Shown here: positions 17,019 to 25,335 of the stretch, piece by piece
Position numbering within the stretch: the stretch's first letter is position 1
Layout of the letters: each line of letters starts with the position of its first letter
DNA from: JARRLC01 sp037387425
Lineage (GTDB): Bacteria; Pseudomonadota; Alphaproteobacteria; Rhizobiales; Rhodomicrobiaceae
Direction of reading: 5' to 3'
NCBI GenBank assembly: GCA_037387425.1
Contig: JARRLC010000002.1
Span: 1-64,000 of the forward strand
Length of the DNA: 64,000 bases
Program-made: the position numbers and the translations under genes
The notes under the pieces: model-generated
Told to the model about the DNA's origin: nothing
Database searches by the model: none
Seen by the model: the letters and a program-made list of their open reading frames with translations, nothing else

Positions 17019-17483
17019 TTGTCCATTAAGCCCGTTTACATTCTTAACGGTCCCAATCTGAACCTTTTGGGCAAACGTGAGCCGCATATCTATGGCTCGG
17101 AAACGCTGGCTGACCTGCACGCACGGCTTGAACGTCACGCAAGCACCTTAGGGTTTGCCATAGATTTCCGGCAAACCAATCATGAAGGCGCTCTTGTCGA
17201 TTGGATACAAGAGGCGCGGGAGCAAGCTTCAGCTATCGTCATCAACCCTGCGGCGTACAGCCATAGCTCGATTGCAATCCTGGATGCCTTGCTTGCCGCC
17301 GATGTTCCGGTTATTGAAGTACATCTATCGAATATCCACAAGCGCGAGCCGTTTCGACACCATTCCTATGTTTCTCGCGCGGCGCTTGGGGTTATCTGCG
17401 GGCTTGGAGCTAAAGGATACGAACTCGCGCTTGACGCACTGGCCGAACGGCTCCAATCAAAGACTGCAACGCGCGACGTGTGA
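17019..17483 (+). CDS. aroQ: Type II 3-dehydroquinate dehydratase
   Basis: A 154-residue dehydratase, third step of the shikimate pathway. Catalytic elements are intact: NGPNLNLLGKREPHIYG with the loop Arg and catalytic Tyr, NPAAYSHSSIAI, the catalytic His in EVHLSNIHKREPFRHHS, and GLGAKGYELAL. The start is TTG 17019, preceded by AAGGA at about 10 nt; no ATG or GTG is available nearby in frame. accB follows after 12 nt, the common alphaproteobacterial order aroQ-accB-accC. Confidence 0.96.
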   Translation: MSIKPVYILNGPNLNLLGKREPHIYGSETLADLHARLERHASTLGFAIDFRQTNHEGALVDWIQEAREQASAIVINPAAYSHSSIAILDALLAADVPVIEVHLSNIHKREPFRHHSYVSRAALGVICGLGAKGYELALDALAERLQSKTATRDV

Positions 17484-17495
17484 GGGAGACTGCCT

Positions 17496-17984
17496 GTGGC
17501 AGCAGAAGAAAAACAAACAAAACGGCTTGATCCAACTGATGAAAGTCTCATCCGGGGGCTGGCAGCGCTATTGGATGAAACCGGCTTGACGGAAATCGAA
17601 CTGGAACAACAGGGCGCGCGCATACGTATTACCCGCAATGTGGTCGTCGCAGCCGCCGCGCAAGTTGCGCAAGCAGCTCCGGCCGCAAACAGCGGCGCAG
17701 CGCCAGGCGGCGCCGAAGCGGGCTCAAACGCCGCGGTGAGCGCTGATTCACCGGGCGCTTTGAAATCGCCCATGGTCGGCACGGCCTACAGCGCCCCCGA
17801 ACCTGGCGCGCCTGCTTTCGTGGAGGTTGGGGCCACGGTGCAAAAAGGGCAAACCGTGATGATCATCGAAGCCATGAAAACGATGAACCACATTCCGGCT
17901 CCCAAAGCGGGCACGGTGAAAGCCATCCTCGTTGAGAACGGCCAGCCGGTCGAATTTGGCGAACCCCTTATGATCATCGAATAG
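17496..17984 (+). CDS. accB: Biotin carboxyl carrier protein of acetyl-CoA carboxylase
   Basis: A 162-residue BCCP. The N-terminal helix-rich part leads to an Ala/Pro-rich hinge (about residues 50-85) and a C-terminal biotinyl domain with the modified lysine in EAMKTM (Lys128). The biotin-Lys swings between the AccC and transcarboxylase sites. The start is GTG 17496 behind GGGAGA. accC follows after 13 nt. Confidence 0.96.
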   Translation: MAAEEKQTKRLDPTDESLIRGLAALLDETGLTEIELEQQGARIRITRNVVVAAAAQVAQAAPAANSGAAPGGAEAGSNAAVSADSPGALKSPMVGTAYSAPEPGAPAFVEVGATVQKGQTVMIIEAMKTMNHIPAPKAGTVKAILVENGQPVEFGEPLMIIE

Positions 17985-17997
17985 GCGCGGGTAAGGC

Positions 17998-19338
17998 ATG
18001 TTCGACAAGGTCCTCATAGCCAACCGTGGCGAAATCGCTCTGCGCATCCAGCGGGCGTGTAGAGAGCTGGGCATCAAAACGGTTGCCGTGCATTCCACCG
18101 CCGATGCGCACGCCATGCATGTGCGGCTCGCGGATGAAAGCGTGTGCATCGGTCCGCCACCTGCTGCGCAAAGTTACTTGAACATCCCAGCGCTGCTTGC
18201 CGCTTGCGAAATCACCGGCGCGGATGCAATCCATCCCGGCTATGGTTTTTTATCGGAAAATGCGCGCTTCGCTGAAATCCTTGAAGACCATAACATCACC
18301 TTTATCGGCCCGACGTCGGAACACATCCGCACCATGGGCGACAAGATCAAGGCGAAGGAAACCGTCAAGGCGCTCGGCATTCCCGTTGTGCCCGGCTCCG
18401 ATGGCGCGGTGAAAACCGACGCCGAAGCCATAGCAATCGCCAAAGAGACCGGCTACCCGGTTCTGGTGAAAGCAGCCGCTGGCGGCGGCGGACGCGGCAT
18501 GAAAGTCGCCCGCACCGAAGAAGAACTGCCGATGGCCCTGGCCACCGCGCGCGCCGAGTCAAAAGCCGCATTCGGCGATGACGCGCTTTACATGGAAAAA
18601 TACCTTGGCAGACCGCGGCATATTGAAATCCAGGTGCTGGGCGACGGTCAGGGCAACGCCATCCACATGGGCGAGCGCGACTGTTCGCTGCAACGACGAC
18701 ATCAGAAGGTCTGGGAGGAAAGCCCCTCGCCAGCGCTCAACCTGTCGCAGCGCAATGAGATTGGCGCGACCGTTGCGAACGCCATGGCTCAGCTTAAATA
18801 CCGTGGCGCAGGCACCATTGAGTTCCTTTACGAGAACGGCGAGTTCTATTTCATTGAGATGAACACGCGGTTGCAGGTCGAGCATACGGTAACGGAGATG
18901 ATTACCGGCATCGACCTTGTGATTGAGCAACTGCGCGTTGCGGCGGGCGCACCGCTTAATCTCAAGCAGGAGGATGTGCGCTTCGAAGGGCACGCCATCG
19001 AATGCCGTATCAATGCTGAAAATCCGCGCACATTCATGCCGTCGCCGGGGAAAATCACCTATTTCCACCCGCCGGGGGGGTTGGGCGTGCGCGTCGATTC
19101 AGCGGTTTATGCGGGCTACGCCATTCCGCCATATTACGACAGCCTGATCGGTAAGCTGATTGTGCACGGCAAAAATCGCAACGAATGCCTTATGCGGTTG
19201 AAACGTGCGCTCAGCGAATTCGTGATCGACGGCATAGAAACCACCATCCCGCTGTTCAACGACCTCGTTGTCGAGCCGGATATTGTGGACGGCCTTTACG
19301 ACATCCACTGGCTTGAGAAGTTTTTGAGCCAACCGTAA
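17998..19338 (+). CDS. accC: Biotin carboxylase subunit of acetyl-CoA carboxylase
   Basis: A 446-residue ATP-grasp enzyme that carboxylates the biotin on AccB with bicarbonate and ATP, first committed step of fatty-acid synthesis. Features: KVLIANRGEIALRI at the N-terminus, glycine-rich lid AAAGGGGRGMKVA, catalytic EMNTRLQVEHTVTE and the C-terminal domain with ECRINAENP. Normal length. It completes the aroQ-accB-accC unit. No clear terminator before the convergent gene at 19435. Confidence 0.97.
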   Translation: MFDKVLIANRGEIALRIQRACRELGIKTVAVHSTADAHAMHVRLADESVCIGPPPAAQSYLNIPALLAACEITGADAIHPGYGFLSENARFAEILEDHNITFIGPTSEHIRTMGDKIKAKETVKALGIPVVPGSDGAVKTDAEAIAIAKETGYPVLVKAAAGGGGRGMKVARTEEELPMALATARAESKAAFGDDALYMEKYLGRPRHIEIQVLGDGQGNAIHMGERDCSLQRRHQKVWEESPSPALNLSQRNEIGATVANAMAQLKYRGAGTIEFLYENGEFYFIEMNTRLQVEHTVTEMITGIDLVIEQLRVAAGAPLNLKQEDVRFEGHAIECRINAENPRTFMPSPGKITYFHPPGGLGVRVDSAVYAGYAIPPYYDSLIGKLIVHGKNRNECLMRLKRALSEFVIDGIETTIPLFNDLVVEPDIVDGLYDIHWLEKFLSQP

Positions 19339-19434
19339 GCGCGGCGTTGCTTTCTCGCGCTTATCGTTGAGTTCGGAGCTTTTACTTCAAAAGGCAAGCG
19401 GCGTTCATCGGCGATACGCAACAACTGCGCTAAT

Positions 19435-20259
19435 TCACAAGCCGCTTCTGCTTAAGGAGCCACTTGGTATTTTCCCCAGCCATTTGGCTTCAAGCTTTGT
19501 GAGCAGCCCGCTTTTGTGCCAATCAACCAGCGCGCCTGTCATGTACTGTCCCCAAGCTGCGTTCTTGTCTTCGCTGCGCACAGCGATTGCCCACGGCAAC
19601 GGCGGAAAGTCAAGTGTTACCACTTCGAAGTCTTTCCAATCCCCGTTCTTAAGGTTCTTTTTATAGAGAAGCCGCGCATCCTCGTAAGCAAAAGCATCGC
19701 AACGGCTGCTTTTTATCGCCTGCCCTATGTCTTCTAAGCGCCTTATTCTTTTAACGTCAACCAATGCGCGCCCGGTTAACTTAATGATGTTGCCGTTATA
19801 ATATGCGCCCTTCATCACGCACACATCTTTGCCTTCCAAATCAGCGGCAGACTTGATGCCCGAAGACTTCAACGCCAGCACAGCAATGCTGGATGCGTAG
19901 TAATAGGGCTCAAGAACGCCCACGGCTTTTTTACGGTCGTTCGTTACGGCCATGGTCGCAATGATCAGATCGACCTTACCGCCGCGCAAAAACTGTATGC
20001 GGTTCGAAGCCGCCACCGATTCAAGCTGCAACTTCACGCCAAGCCGCTGGGCGATATCCTTTGCCAGATCGACCTCCAGCCCTGTGAGTTCGCCCGTAGG
20101 AGCGCGATAGCTGAAGGGCGGGTAGTCCGCCTTGACGCCGACAGTCAGCACGCCCTTAGCTTTGATGTCCGCTAGCGTATCAGCCTGCGCTACCCCTGTG
20201 AGCCACGCCAGGAGTGCGGCCGCCATCACCAGAATTTTCACTGCTGACTTATATGTCAT
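19435..20259 (-). CDS. Amino-acid ABC transporter substrate-binding protein
   Basis: A 274-residue periplasmic binding protein of the family-3 (amino acid) type. A signal peptide ends near AQA|DT; the mature part starts with LADIKAKGVLTVGVKADYPPFSY and includes GLEVDLAKDIAQRLG and the hinge-side segment IIATMAVTNDRKKAV. The ligand is likely a polar amino acid. No permease or ATPase genes are adjacent, so it is an orphan binding protein. GAGGGG precedes ATG 20259. Confidence 0.88.
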   Translation of the reverse strand: MTYKSAVKILVMAAALLAWLTGVAQADTLADIKAKGVLTVGVKADYPPFSYRAPTGELTGLEVDLAKDIAQRLGVKLQLESVAASNRIQFLRGGKVDLIIATMAVTNDRKKAVGVLEPYYYASSIAVLALKSSGIKSAADLEGKDVCVMKGAYYNGNIIKLTGRALVDVKRIRRLEDIGQAIKSSRCDAFAYEDARLLYKKNLKNGDWKDFEVVTLDFPPLPWAIAVRSEDKNAAWGQYMTGALVDWHKSGLLTKLEAKWLGKIPSGSLSRSGL

Positions 20260-20567
20260 GCGTTTCCCCTCGGATCGTTTAAAAGATAGGCAGCGATGCT
20301 CGACCTACAGACGCTTATATAGTCTCGTATTCTCTTTATTGCATGCTGGCCAGTATCACTTGTTGCTGAATGACCACCAATATCACACAATATGCCACTT
20401 TGGGTTGAATAACTCGCAATTTACTCAACCTGAAAACGGAAAGTGCGCTACAGTGTGTCTGCCTCATAATGACCGCGCAAAGGTTGTGGTGTGTGCGTAT
20501 TGTGTAGCCTTTCGGGCAGAAAATTGAGGGTGTTCAAAGTGTTAGTTCAGAGCAGAGTGAGAGAAGT
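20260..20567. other. Divergent promoter region between binding-protein and porin genes
   Basis: About 310 nt with no gene. It contains an imperfect inverted repeat GTTGAATA...TACTCAAC (about 20404-20430), GTGTG-rich sequence near 20485-20505, and the porin ribosome site. Nothing else is recognised. Confidence 0.3.
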
Positions 20568-21356
20568 ATGCGAAAGTGTGTATGTGTGGCGTCGCGTATT
20601 GCGTTCGCTTGCGCCCTCTACGGAGCCTCTTTGGCGCCAGTAGCTGCGGCCGATCTTGGCGGATACCCGGACTATCGCCCCCCGAAACAAAACCAAAACT
20701 ACGGCGACGGCATAGTAGTCCCCTCAAATTATTTCAGCTGGACCGGTTTATATCTCGGCGGTCACCTCGGTTATGGATGGGGCAGCACCTCATCAAAAAA
20801 TGGCCCTGGTTCAAATGGTTATGACGGCGCTTATGATAGCTTCGTGCTGCACCCTTACGGTTTTATGGGCGGTGCACAAATCGGCTACAACTGGCAAACT
20901 GATACGTTTCTCTTCGGCCTGGAAGCCGACGCTGGCTATCTCGGCGCCGAAGACGCCAAACGCACAAGCACCGGTTTCGCCGATACCGAATATGGTGGAT
21001 ACGGCACGCTGACTGCGCGTATAGGATATGCAGATTCTCGATGGCTGCTCTACACCAAAGGCGGTCTGGCGTTCGCAAATATCAATAACAAGGCGGGCGC
21101 GATCTCTGGCGGCGTTGAAGACGCAACAGATAGAACCAGCAAAGACGAAACGCAACTCGGCTGGACCATCGGCGGCGGCATGGAGTACGCGTTCCGGCCT
21201 GACTGGTCGATGAAAATCGAATATCTCTATATGGATTTCGGCGATGTTAACTCCACAAATGCCGATGGCGACCTCTTCATACACGATAACAGCCTGCATA
21301 CGGTAAAAGTAGGCATCAATTATCGTCTGCAAGACCGCTATCAACCGCTGAAGTAA
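20568..21356 (+). CDS. Omp25/RopB-type outer-membrane beta-barrel protein
   Basis: A 262-residue outer-membrane protein: signal peptide ending AAA|DL, then WTGLYLGGHLGYGWG, the hallmark opening of the alphaproteobacterial Omp25/RopB/Omp31 family, and eight amphipathic strands. It ends with the typical KIEYLYMDFGD and VKVGINYRL strand. Such proteins are abundant structural barrels, sometimes haem or host-interaction related. GAGAGAAG precedes ATG 20568. A long inverted repeat follows downstream. Confidence 0.9.
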   Translation: MRKCVCVASRIAFACALYGASLAPVAAADLGGYPDYRPPKQNQNYGDGIVVPSNYFSWTGLYLGGHLGYGWGSTSSKNGPGSNGYDGAYDSFVLHPYGFMGGAQIGYNWQTDTFLFGLEADAGYLGAEDAKRTSTGFADTEYGGYGTLTARIGYADSRWLLYTKGGLAFANINNKAGAISGGVEDATDRTSKDETQLGWTIGGGMEYAFRPDWSMKIEYLYMDFGDVNSTNADGDLFIHDNSLHTVKVGINYRLQDRYQPLK

Positions 21357-21663
21357 ACGCAAAGCTGCGCTGGCTTTCCCGGCTTTCGGTGCGTCGCTTG
21401 CGGTAAATGAAACCTGACATATGAGGTCTGCGTTGCATAAACGCTCAGCCTATTCATATGTCAGGTTCATTTGATCCATCAGCAAAAACGAATACGCCTC
21501 GAAGCCCCGCATGACATGGCTCGGATAAGCCCACTAAAGTAAACATGTCTATCGAAATACTATAGAGCATAGAGTGTTTCTCTATGCGTTTGTTCTCACC
21601 CGTTCTTCTCAAAAGCGGCCCATTTCGGGGAAAAGCAATAGCCGGAACAATGCAGGAGGCACC
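21357..21663. other. Intergenic region between porin and sulfotransferase genes
   Basis: About 300 nt without a gene. It holds the long inverted repeat at 21405-21472 and, at 21655-21659, the GGAGG ribosome site of the sulfotransferase gene. A frame open upstream of 21664 has no ribosome site of its own. Confidence 0.4.
21405..21472. repeat. Long inverted repeat with nested hairpin
   Basis: ACCTGACATATGA (21412-21424) pairs perfectly with TCATATGTCAGGT (21454-21466). The arms extend through AAATGA/TCATTT with one bulged base, giving about 19 paired bases. The 29-nt loop contains a smaller stem (GCGTT/AACGC). No T-run follows. Possible roles are terminator of the porin gene, mRNA-stabilising structure, or a mobile/regulatory palindrome. 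Confidence 0.6.
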
Positions 21664-22533
21664 ATGGACATCATCGATCTGATCAGGGAGACAAAAACCC
21701 TTATCTTCACGGTGACCCCTGGGCGGAGTGGCAGTAAATACCTCGCCAAATTGCTAAGTACGATACCTGGCGTATCCTCTCACCACGAGCCGATGCCAGA
21801 CTTCGTATCTGTCATGCGGCGCGTGCAACAGGCCCCCGAAATCGCCTTCAGTTTTCTCCGGCACGAAAAACTTCCTGCAATTTCAGAAATCGCCGAACCG
21901 ATTTACGCTGAGACATCCCATCTTTTCTGCAAGGGGTTTCTTGAGCCGCTTCTTCTTATGGAGATACACCCCAAGCTTATATTTCTGCGTCGCAATCCAA
22001 CGGATGTGGCCTGGAGCCTTCTTGAGCGCAACACCATTCCCGCTCGTACAACCTATGGCTATCTCTATGTGCTTGATCCTCGCGACCCGAATGTCATGCC
22101 CTTATCGGGCTGGGAGAATATGACGGATTATCAGCTCTGCTTCTGGTATGCGCTTGAGATCGAAAGACGCCAGCTCCGCTACATTGATTACGCAAAATCG
22201 CTTGCTCTACCCTATGTTGAAGTTCTCCAGCGGGATCTTGGAAAGCCTGAAACTTTTTTGCACATGCTTCGAGGGTTGGATCTCACGGCTGACAGCAGCA
22301 TCATGGAACAGCATAGAGTGATCAGCAATCAGCGCCACAACTCCAATAAACGTTCCCTCACGCGCCCCGCAAATCTAGAGCAACAGGAAGCTGATGTCTG
22401 GCGGGCCGTTCTCGCTTATGAACCGTTGCTTCCCGGCGTATTGGAGCAGATTTATGCCCCGCAGGATTCAAACTCGAAAAGCAGCGCCTCTGATGATTTC
22501 CTCGAACATTTCCACGAGCGTTTAGAAGCCTGA
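21664..22533 (+). CDS. Sulfotransferase-like protein
   Basis: A 289-residue protein with the PAPS-binding P-loop of sulfotransferases at the N-terminus (TPGRSGSKYL, residues 18-27) and a 3'-phosphate-binding-like segment LIFLRRNPTDVAWSL. Such enzymes move sulfate from PAPS to hydroxyls of carbohydrates, lipids or other metabolites; the acceptor is unknown here. GGAGG precedes ATG 21664, excluding the longer open frame. No signal peptide, so it acts in the cytosol. The convergent downstream gene is an APS-kinase-like P-loop protein, which could supply PAPS. Confidence 0.75.
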   Translation: MDIIDLIRETKTLIFTVTPGRSGSKYLAKLLSTIPGVSSHHEPMPDFVSVMRRVQQAPEIAFSFLRHEKLPAISEIAEPIYAETSHLFCKGFLEPLLLMEIHPKLIFLRRNPTDVAWSLLERNTIPARTTYGYLYVLDPRDPNVMPLSGWENMTDYQLCFWYALEIERRQLRYIDYAKSLALPYVEVLQRDLGKPETFLHMLRGLDLTADSSIMEQHRVISNQRHNSNKRSLTRPANLEQQEADVWRAVLAYEPLLPGVLEQIYAPQDSNSKSSASDDFLEHFHERLEA

Positions 22534-22652
22534 ACATATTCACAGTGATGTAGATTTCACCGCCACAAAACCGTGTTCTTTTGTAGCACTCAAATTAATA
22601 TTAATCAATATTGAGGCAGTTTACACTTGAATCAAAGCAAATCTGTAGACAA

Positions 22653-23123
22653 TCAACGCCCATACGACAAGCGTTTCTCAGTGTTATGCAAGTTAAAACG
22701 CAGTTTTTCTAAAATCTGCTCCACCCAATATGTCGGTGTGCCTTCAGCATGTACATGGACATCACAGTATTCTGGCTGAACGAATAGTTGGTTAGTATCA
22801 GCGTATCGCCCCTCCTGAATTCGATCCACCCAAACGATAAAACCCGGATCAAATGCAGCACGCGTTTCAGGAGTAGGACAAATAAAGTCAGCGATTGCCG
22901 TGCCACCAGCATTTACGACACGGTCGCATAACCACCCCATGCGACGCGCTTGTTCAATGCGGTCGGACAGAGAAAAGCCAAGGTCACGGCAAATATTCGC
23001 CCGGACTTCATCGGCGTTGAAAAGAACTGCCTGGAGCTGCGACGAGAGCGGAACCGCTAAAGTCGTCTTCCCTGCTCCAGGAAGCCCCATAATTAGAATC
23101 TTCCGAACCAAGAAGAACCCCAT
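22653..23123 (-). CDS. P-loop kinase, adenylylsulfate-kinase-like
   Basis: A 156-residue single-domain kinase. Walker A is GLPGAGKT (13-20), followed by FNADEVR (35-41) and RDLGFSLSDRIEQARRMG, the same order and spacing as the DGDNVR and RDLGFS motifs of APS kinase (CysC). It is shorter than typical CysC and has diverged in the lid, so it may phosphorylate something else. The neighbouring sulfotransferase makes PAPS synthesis an attractive idea but this is inference. There is no strong ribosome site at ATG 23123. The surrounding intergenic DNA is AT-rich. Confidence 0.7.
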   Translation of the reverse strand: MGFFLVRKILIMGLPGAGKTTLAVPLSSQLQAVLFNADEVRANICRDLGFSLSDRIEQARRMGWLCDRVVNAGGTAIADFICPTPETRAAFDPGFIVWVDRIQEGRYADTNQLFVQPEYCDVHVHAEGTPTYWVEQILEKLRFNLHNTEKRLSYGR

Positions 23124-23239
23124 TCAAGTGAGATTATGAGAAAAATCTATATGGGAAACTACAGTAGTCCGGATAACATCTAATGCTTATGCCAGGCTTG
23201 CTCAAAAAATGTTAAAAGCAATTTATCTCATGGCGTTTG

Positions 23240-24226
23240 TTATATTTTATGATTGTTCTCAGTCGGCGGCACTTCCTGACGCTTAAGTTCTTGATGCTTA
23301 TCAGCCTTCACCATACCAAAGAGCTGCCCGCGCTCAAGATAAGCCCGTTCAGCCGTATAGAAATCCTTCAAGAATTGCAGTTGCTGTTCAGGGGCAATCG
23401 GTTCCAGCCAGCCGATTTTATTCCGAATCTTCTCAGTAACTTCATTAATCATATGTTTGCTTTCCATTGAAGCTTTGAACGCCTGAGCAGCGCTGACGCC
23501 AGGCCTCATGTGAGAAGACAATTCCTGGCCATGCCGCCGAAGCAGTTCTTCAAGTACTTGCAATTCGAATTTGCCATAAGCTGACAAATGCTGGTCGGTG
23601 AAAGTATAATGGAACTCAGAATTCGCGATATCCTTGGCAAGCGACCGTGTAACCATGCGCACAACTATGGTTCCGGCGATAAGATCGCCACCACGCATGC
23701 GGTCACGGTTCATGAAAGGCAGAAAACCAATAACCAGCACCCAAGCAACGGAAAGCCACTGCCCAAAATTGCCAGCGTTCAAACTACCGGCAGACAGCAG
23801 AACCATTAACGGCATGAACGCTTCGAATTCGCGCGTCAGGTTGCGGGCCACCACCGCGGACGGCATCAGCGGTCCGCCGCGCCGGTCAATCACACGCAAA
23901 CCAATAATGCGCTTGCCAGGAGTTAAGCCACGCCAAACCAACTCAAACTGAACAAAATATGTATAACGGACAATAAACACAATAAGATTGAATAGAGCGC
24001 TTAAAACATTACCTGAAACCCCTAAAATACTTATAAAGTACAGCGGGAACGAAAATAAAATAGCTATTGCAATGCATATTAAAAAATCTATGGTAAAGGC
24101 GCCTAACCTATCCATAACACTAGCAAGTTCAACAGGAAGCTGAACGCCTTCAGGTGTTGTTATGAACCGAACGCTCTTGGCTTGAGGCCTGTCAAAAAAA
24201 TTGTCCGCCGAGCTTGTTGTACTCAT
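23240..24226 (-). CDS. RDD-family membrane protein, last gene of MoxR cassette
   Basis: A 328-residue protein with an RDD domain: MDRLGAFTIDFLICIAI near residue 38 (first Arg/Asp helix), RGLTPGKRIIGLRVIDRRGG, and two or three further membrane segments. A C-terminal cytosolic helical part of about 130 residues (rich in Glu, Lys, Gln) is specific to this subgroup. RDD proteins are poorly understood; some affect ion or compatible-solute transport. Its first 4 nt overlap the SpoIIM-like gene, so it is translated as part of the seven-gene unit 30276-23240. Confidence 0.85.
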   Translation of the reverse strand: MSTTSSADNFFDRPQAKSVRFITTPEGVQLPVELASVMDRLGAFTIDFLICIAIAILFSFPLYFISILGVSGNVLSALFNLIVFIVRYTYFVQFELVWRGLTPGKRIIGLRVIDRRGGPLMPSAVVARNLTREFEAFMPLMVLLSAGSLNAGNFGQWLSVAWVLVIGFLPFMNRDRMRGGDLIAGTIVVRMVTRSLAKDIANSEFHYTFTDQHLSAYGKFELQVLEELLRRHGQELSSHMRPGVSAAQAFKASMESKHMINEVTEKIRNKIGWLEPIAPEQQLQFLKDFYTAERAYLERGQLFGMVKADKHQELKRQEVPPTENNHKI

Positions 24227-25335
24227 ACGCTTTTCACCTCAGCTTTAGGCCGAAGAAAATACAGCAGCCAGAACAGCCCCGTTGCTCCACCGATAAAATA
24301 GCGGATCGCCGTATCGCTGATAAGCTGGCGGAAGAAGCCTTCGAGAATGGCTGCAACGAAAAACAAAATCATAGCGCCAATCGCCACCTGAGCTGCTGTG
24401 TGCCCATGAATGCTTAGGTTTTCAATCCGCGAATACCGGCCGGGGAACAGTATTTTCTCAGCGACCATAAGACCCGCCGCCCCGCACAAAATAATTGCCA
24501 GTATCTCGGTCACGCCATGAATGGATAGCCAGCCTAAAAGCTCTACCGTCAGATTTTGCTTATAATGTATGGCAATGAAAGCGCCGAGCGTCACGCCCTG
24601 ATAGGCGATAAGCACAATGGTTGGCGCTCCCGCTGCTATCCCCAAACTGAAAGCCAGCACTCCCACCATGGTGTTGTTGCTAAACAAGGCCGTGGCGAAC
24701 ATAGCCAACGAGCCAATCAAACCTCCGTTTTTCGCGTAGTCACCAGGGTTTGGAAAAAGCACAGCTTCGAGTTCTTCTCGCGTGCTCCCCGGACCACGTC
24801 CGCCCGCCATGGCTTCCGACACAAATGTAGAATACCAATCCGGATTTTGCAGAACGAGAAAGAACCCCGCAAATACTCCCACCATCAACGCTGAAAAGGC
24901 GAGGAAAATATGCCGTCCGGCTGAGCGCACCGCCTCAGGAAAACCACGCGTCAGAAAGTGGCTAAGCGACTCCGTCATGCTGGAACGCGGGCCATAAACG
25001 ACCAGAAACGCCCGCAACGACAGATTTTCCAGGTAAACGAGCAGATTGCGGTCTAATGCGATGCTCCGCGCCACAGATAGCGACGACAGCGCCGAACGAT
25101 ACAGCACCGACAGCCGCTCCAATTCAGAAGCAGCCAGCGAGCGGATGCCGCCCTTTTCGGTACGGTCGATAAGAAACTCAAGCTCCATCCAGTTTTTCTC
25201 GCGTTCCTCGCGAAACTGGGATGAACGCAGTGAAACCTTCGAGCTAGGCGCTGTGCTTTTGGCAATCGGCGGCTCGCTGCTCCCAGGAGGAGAAGAAGGC
25301 GGATATATCGGGGGAGGCGTGTACTGCTCGCTCAT
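24223..25335 (-). CDS. SpoIIM-family (stage II sporulation protein M-like) membrane protein
   Basis: A 370-residue DUF95/SpoIIM protein. A Pro/Ser-rich cytosolic N-terminus (about 40 residues) leads to a helical domain (WMELEFLIDRTEKGG, LSVLYRSALSSLSVAR) and five or six C-terminal membrane segments containing LIAYQGVTLGAFIAIH and the HGVTEILAIILCGAAG motif typical of the family. No sporulation is implied. In such cassettes it is thought to be a membrane partner of the MoxR/DUF58 pair. 4-nt overlaps on both sides. Confidence 0.9.
   Translation of the reverse strand: MSEQYTPPPIYPPSSPPGSSEPPIAKSTAPSSKVSLRSSQFREEREKNWMELEFLIDRTEKGGIRSLAASELERLSVLYRSALSSLSVARSIALDRNLLVYLENLSLRAFLVVYGPRSSMTESLSHFLTRGFPEAVRSAGRHIFLAFSALMVGVFAGFFLVLQNPDWYSTFVSEAMAGGRGPGSTREELEAVLFPNPGDYAKNGGLIGSLAMFATALFSNNTMVGVLAFSLGIAAGAPTIVLIAYQGVTLGAFIAIHYKQNLTVELLGWLSIHGVTEILAIILCGAAGLMVAEKILFPGRYSRIENLSIHGHTAAQVAIGAMILFFVAAILEGFFRQLISDTAIRYFIGGATGLFWLLYFLRPKAEVKSV

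Noticed and set aside
17870..17895. EAMKTM instead of EAMKMM in AccB as an anomaly
   Set aside because: EAMKTMN is common in alphaproteobacterial biotin carriers, so it is not unusual here.
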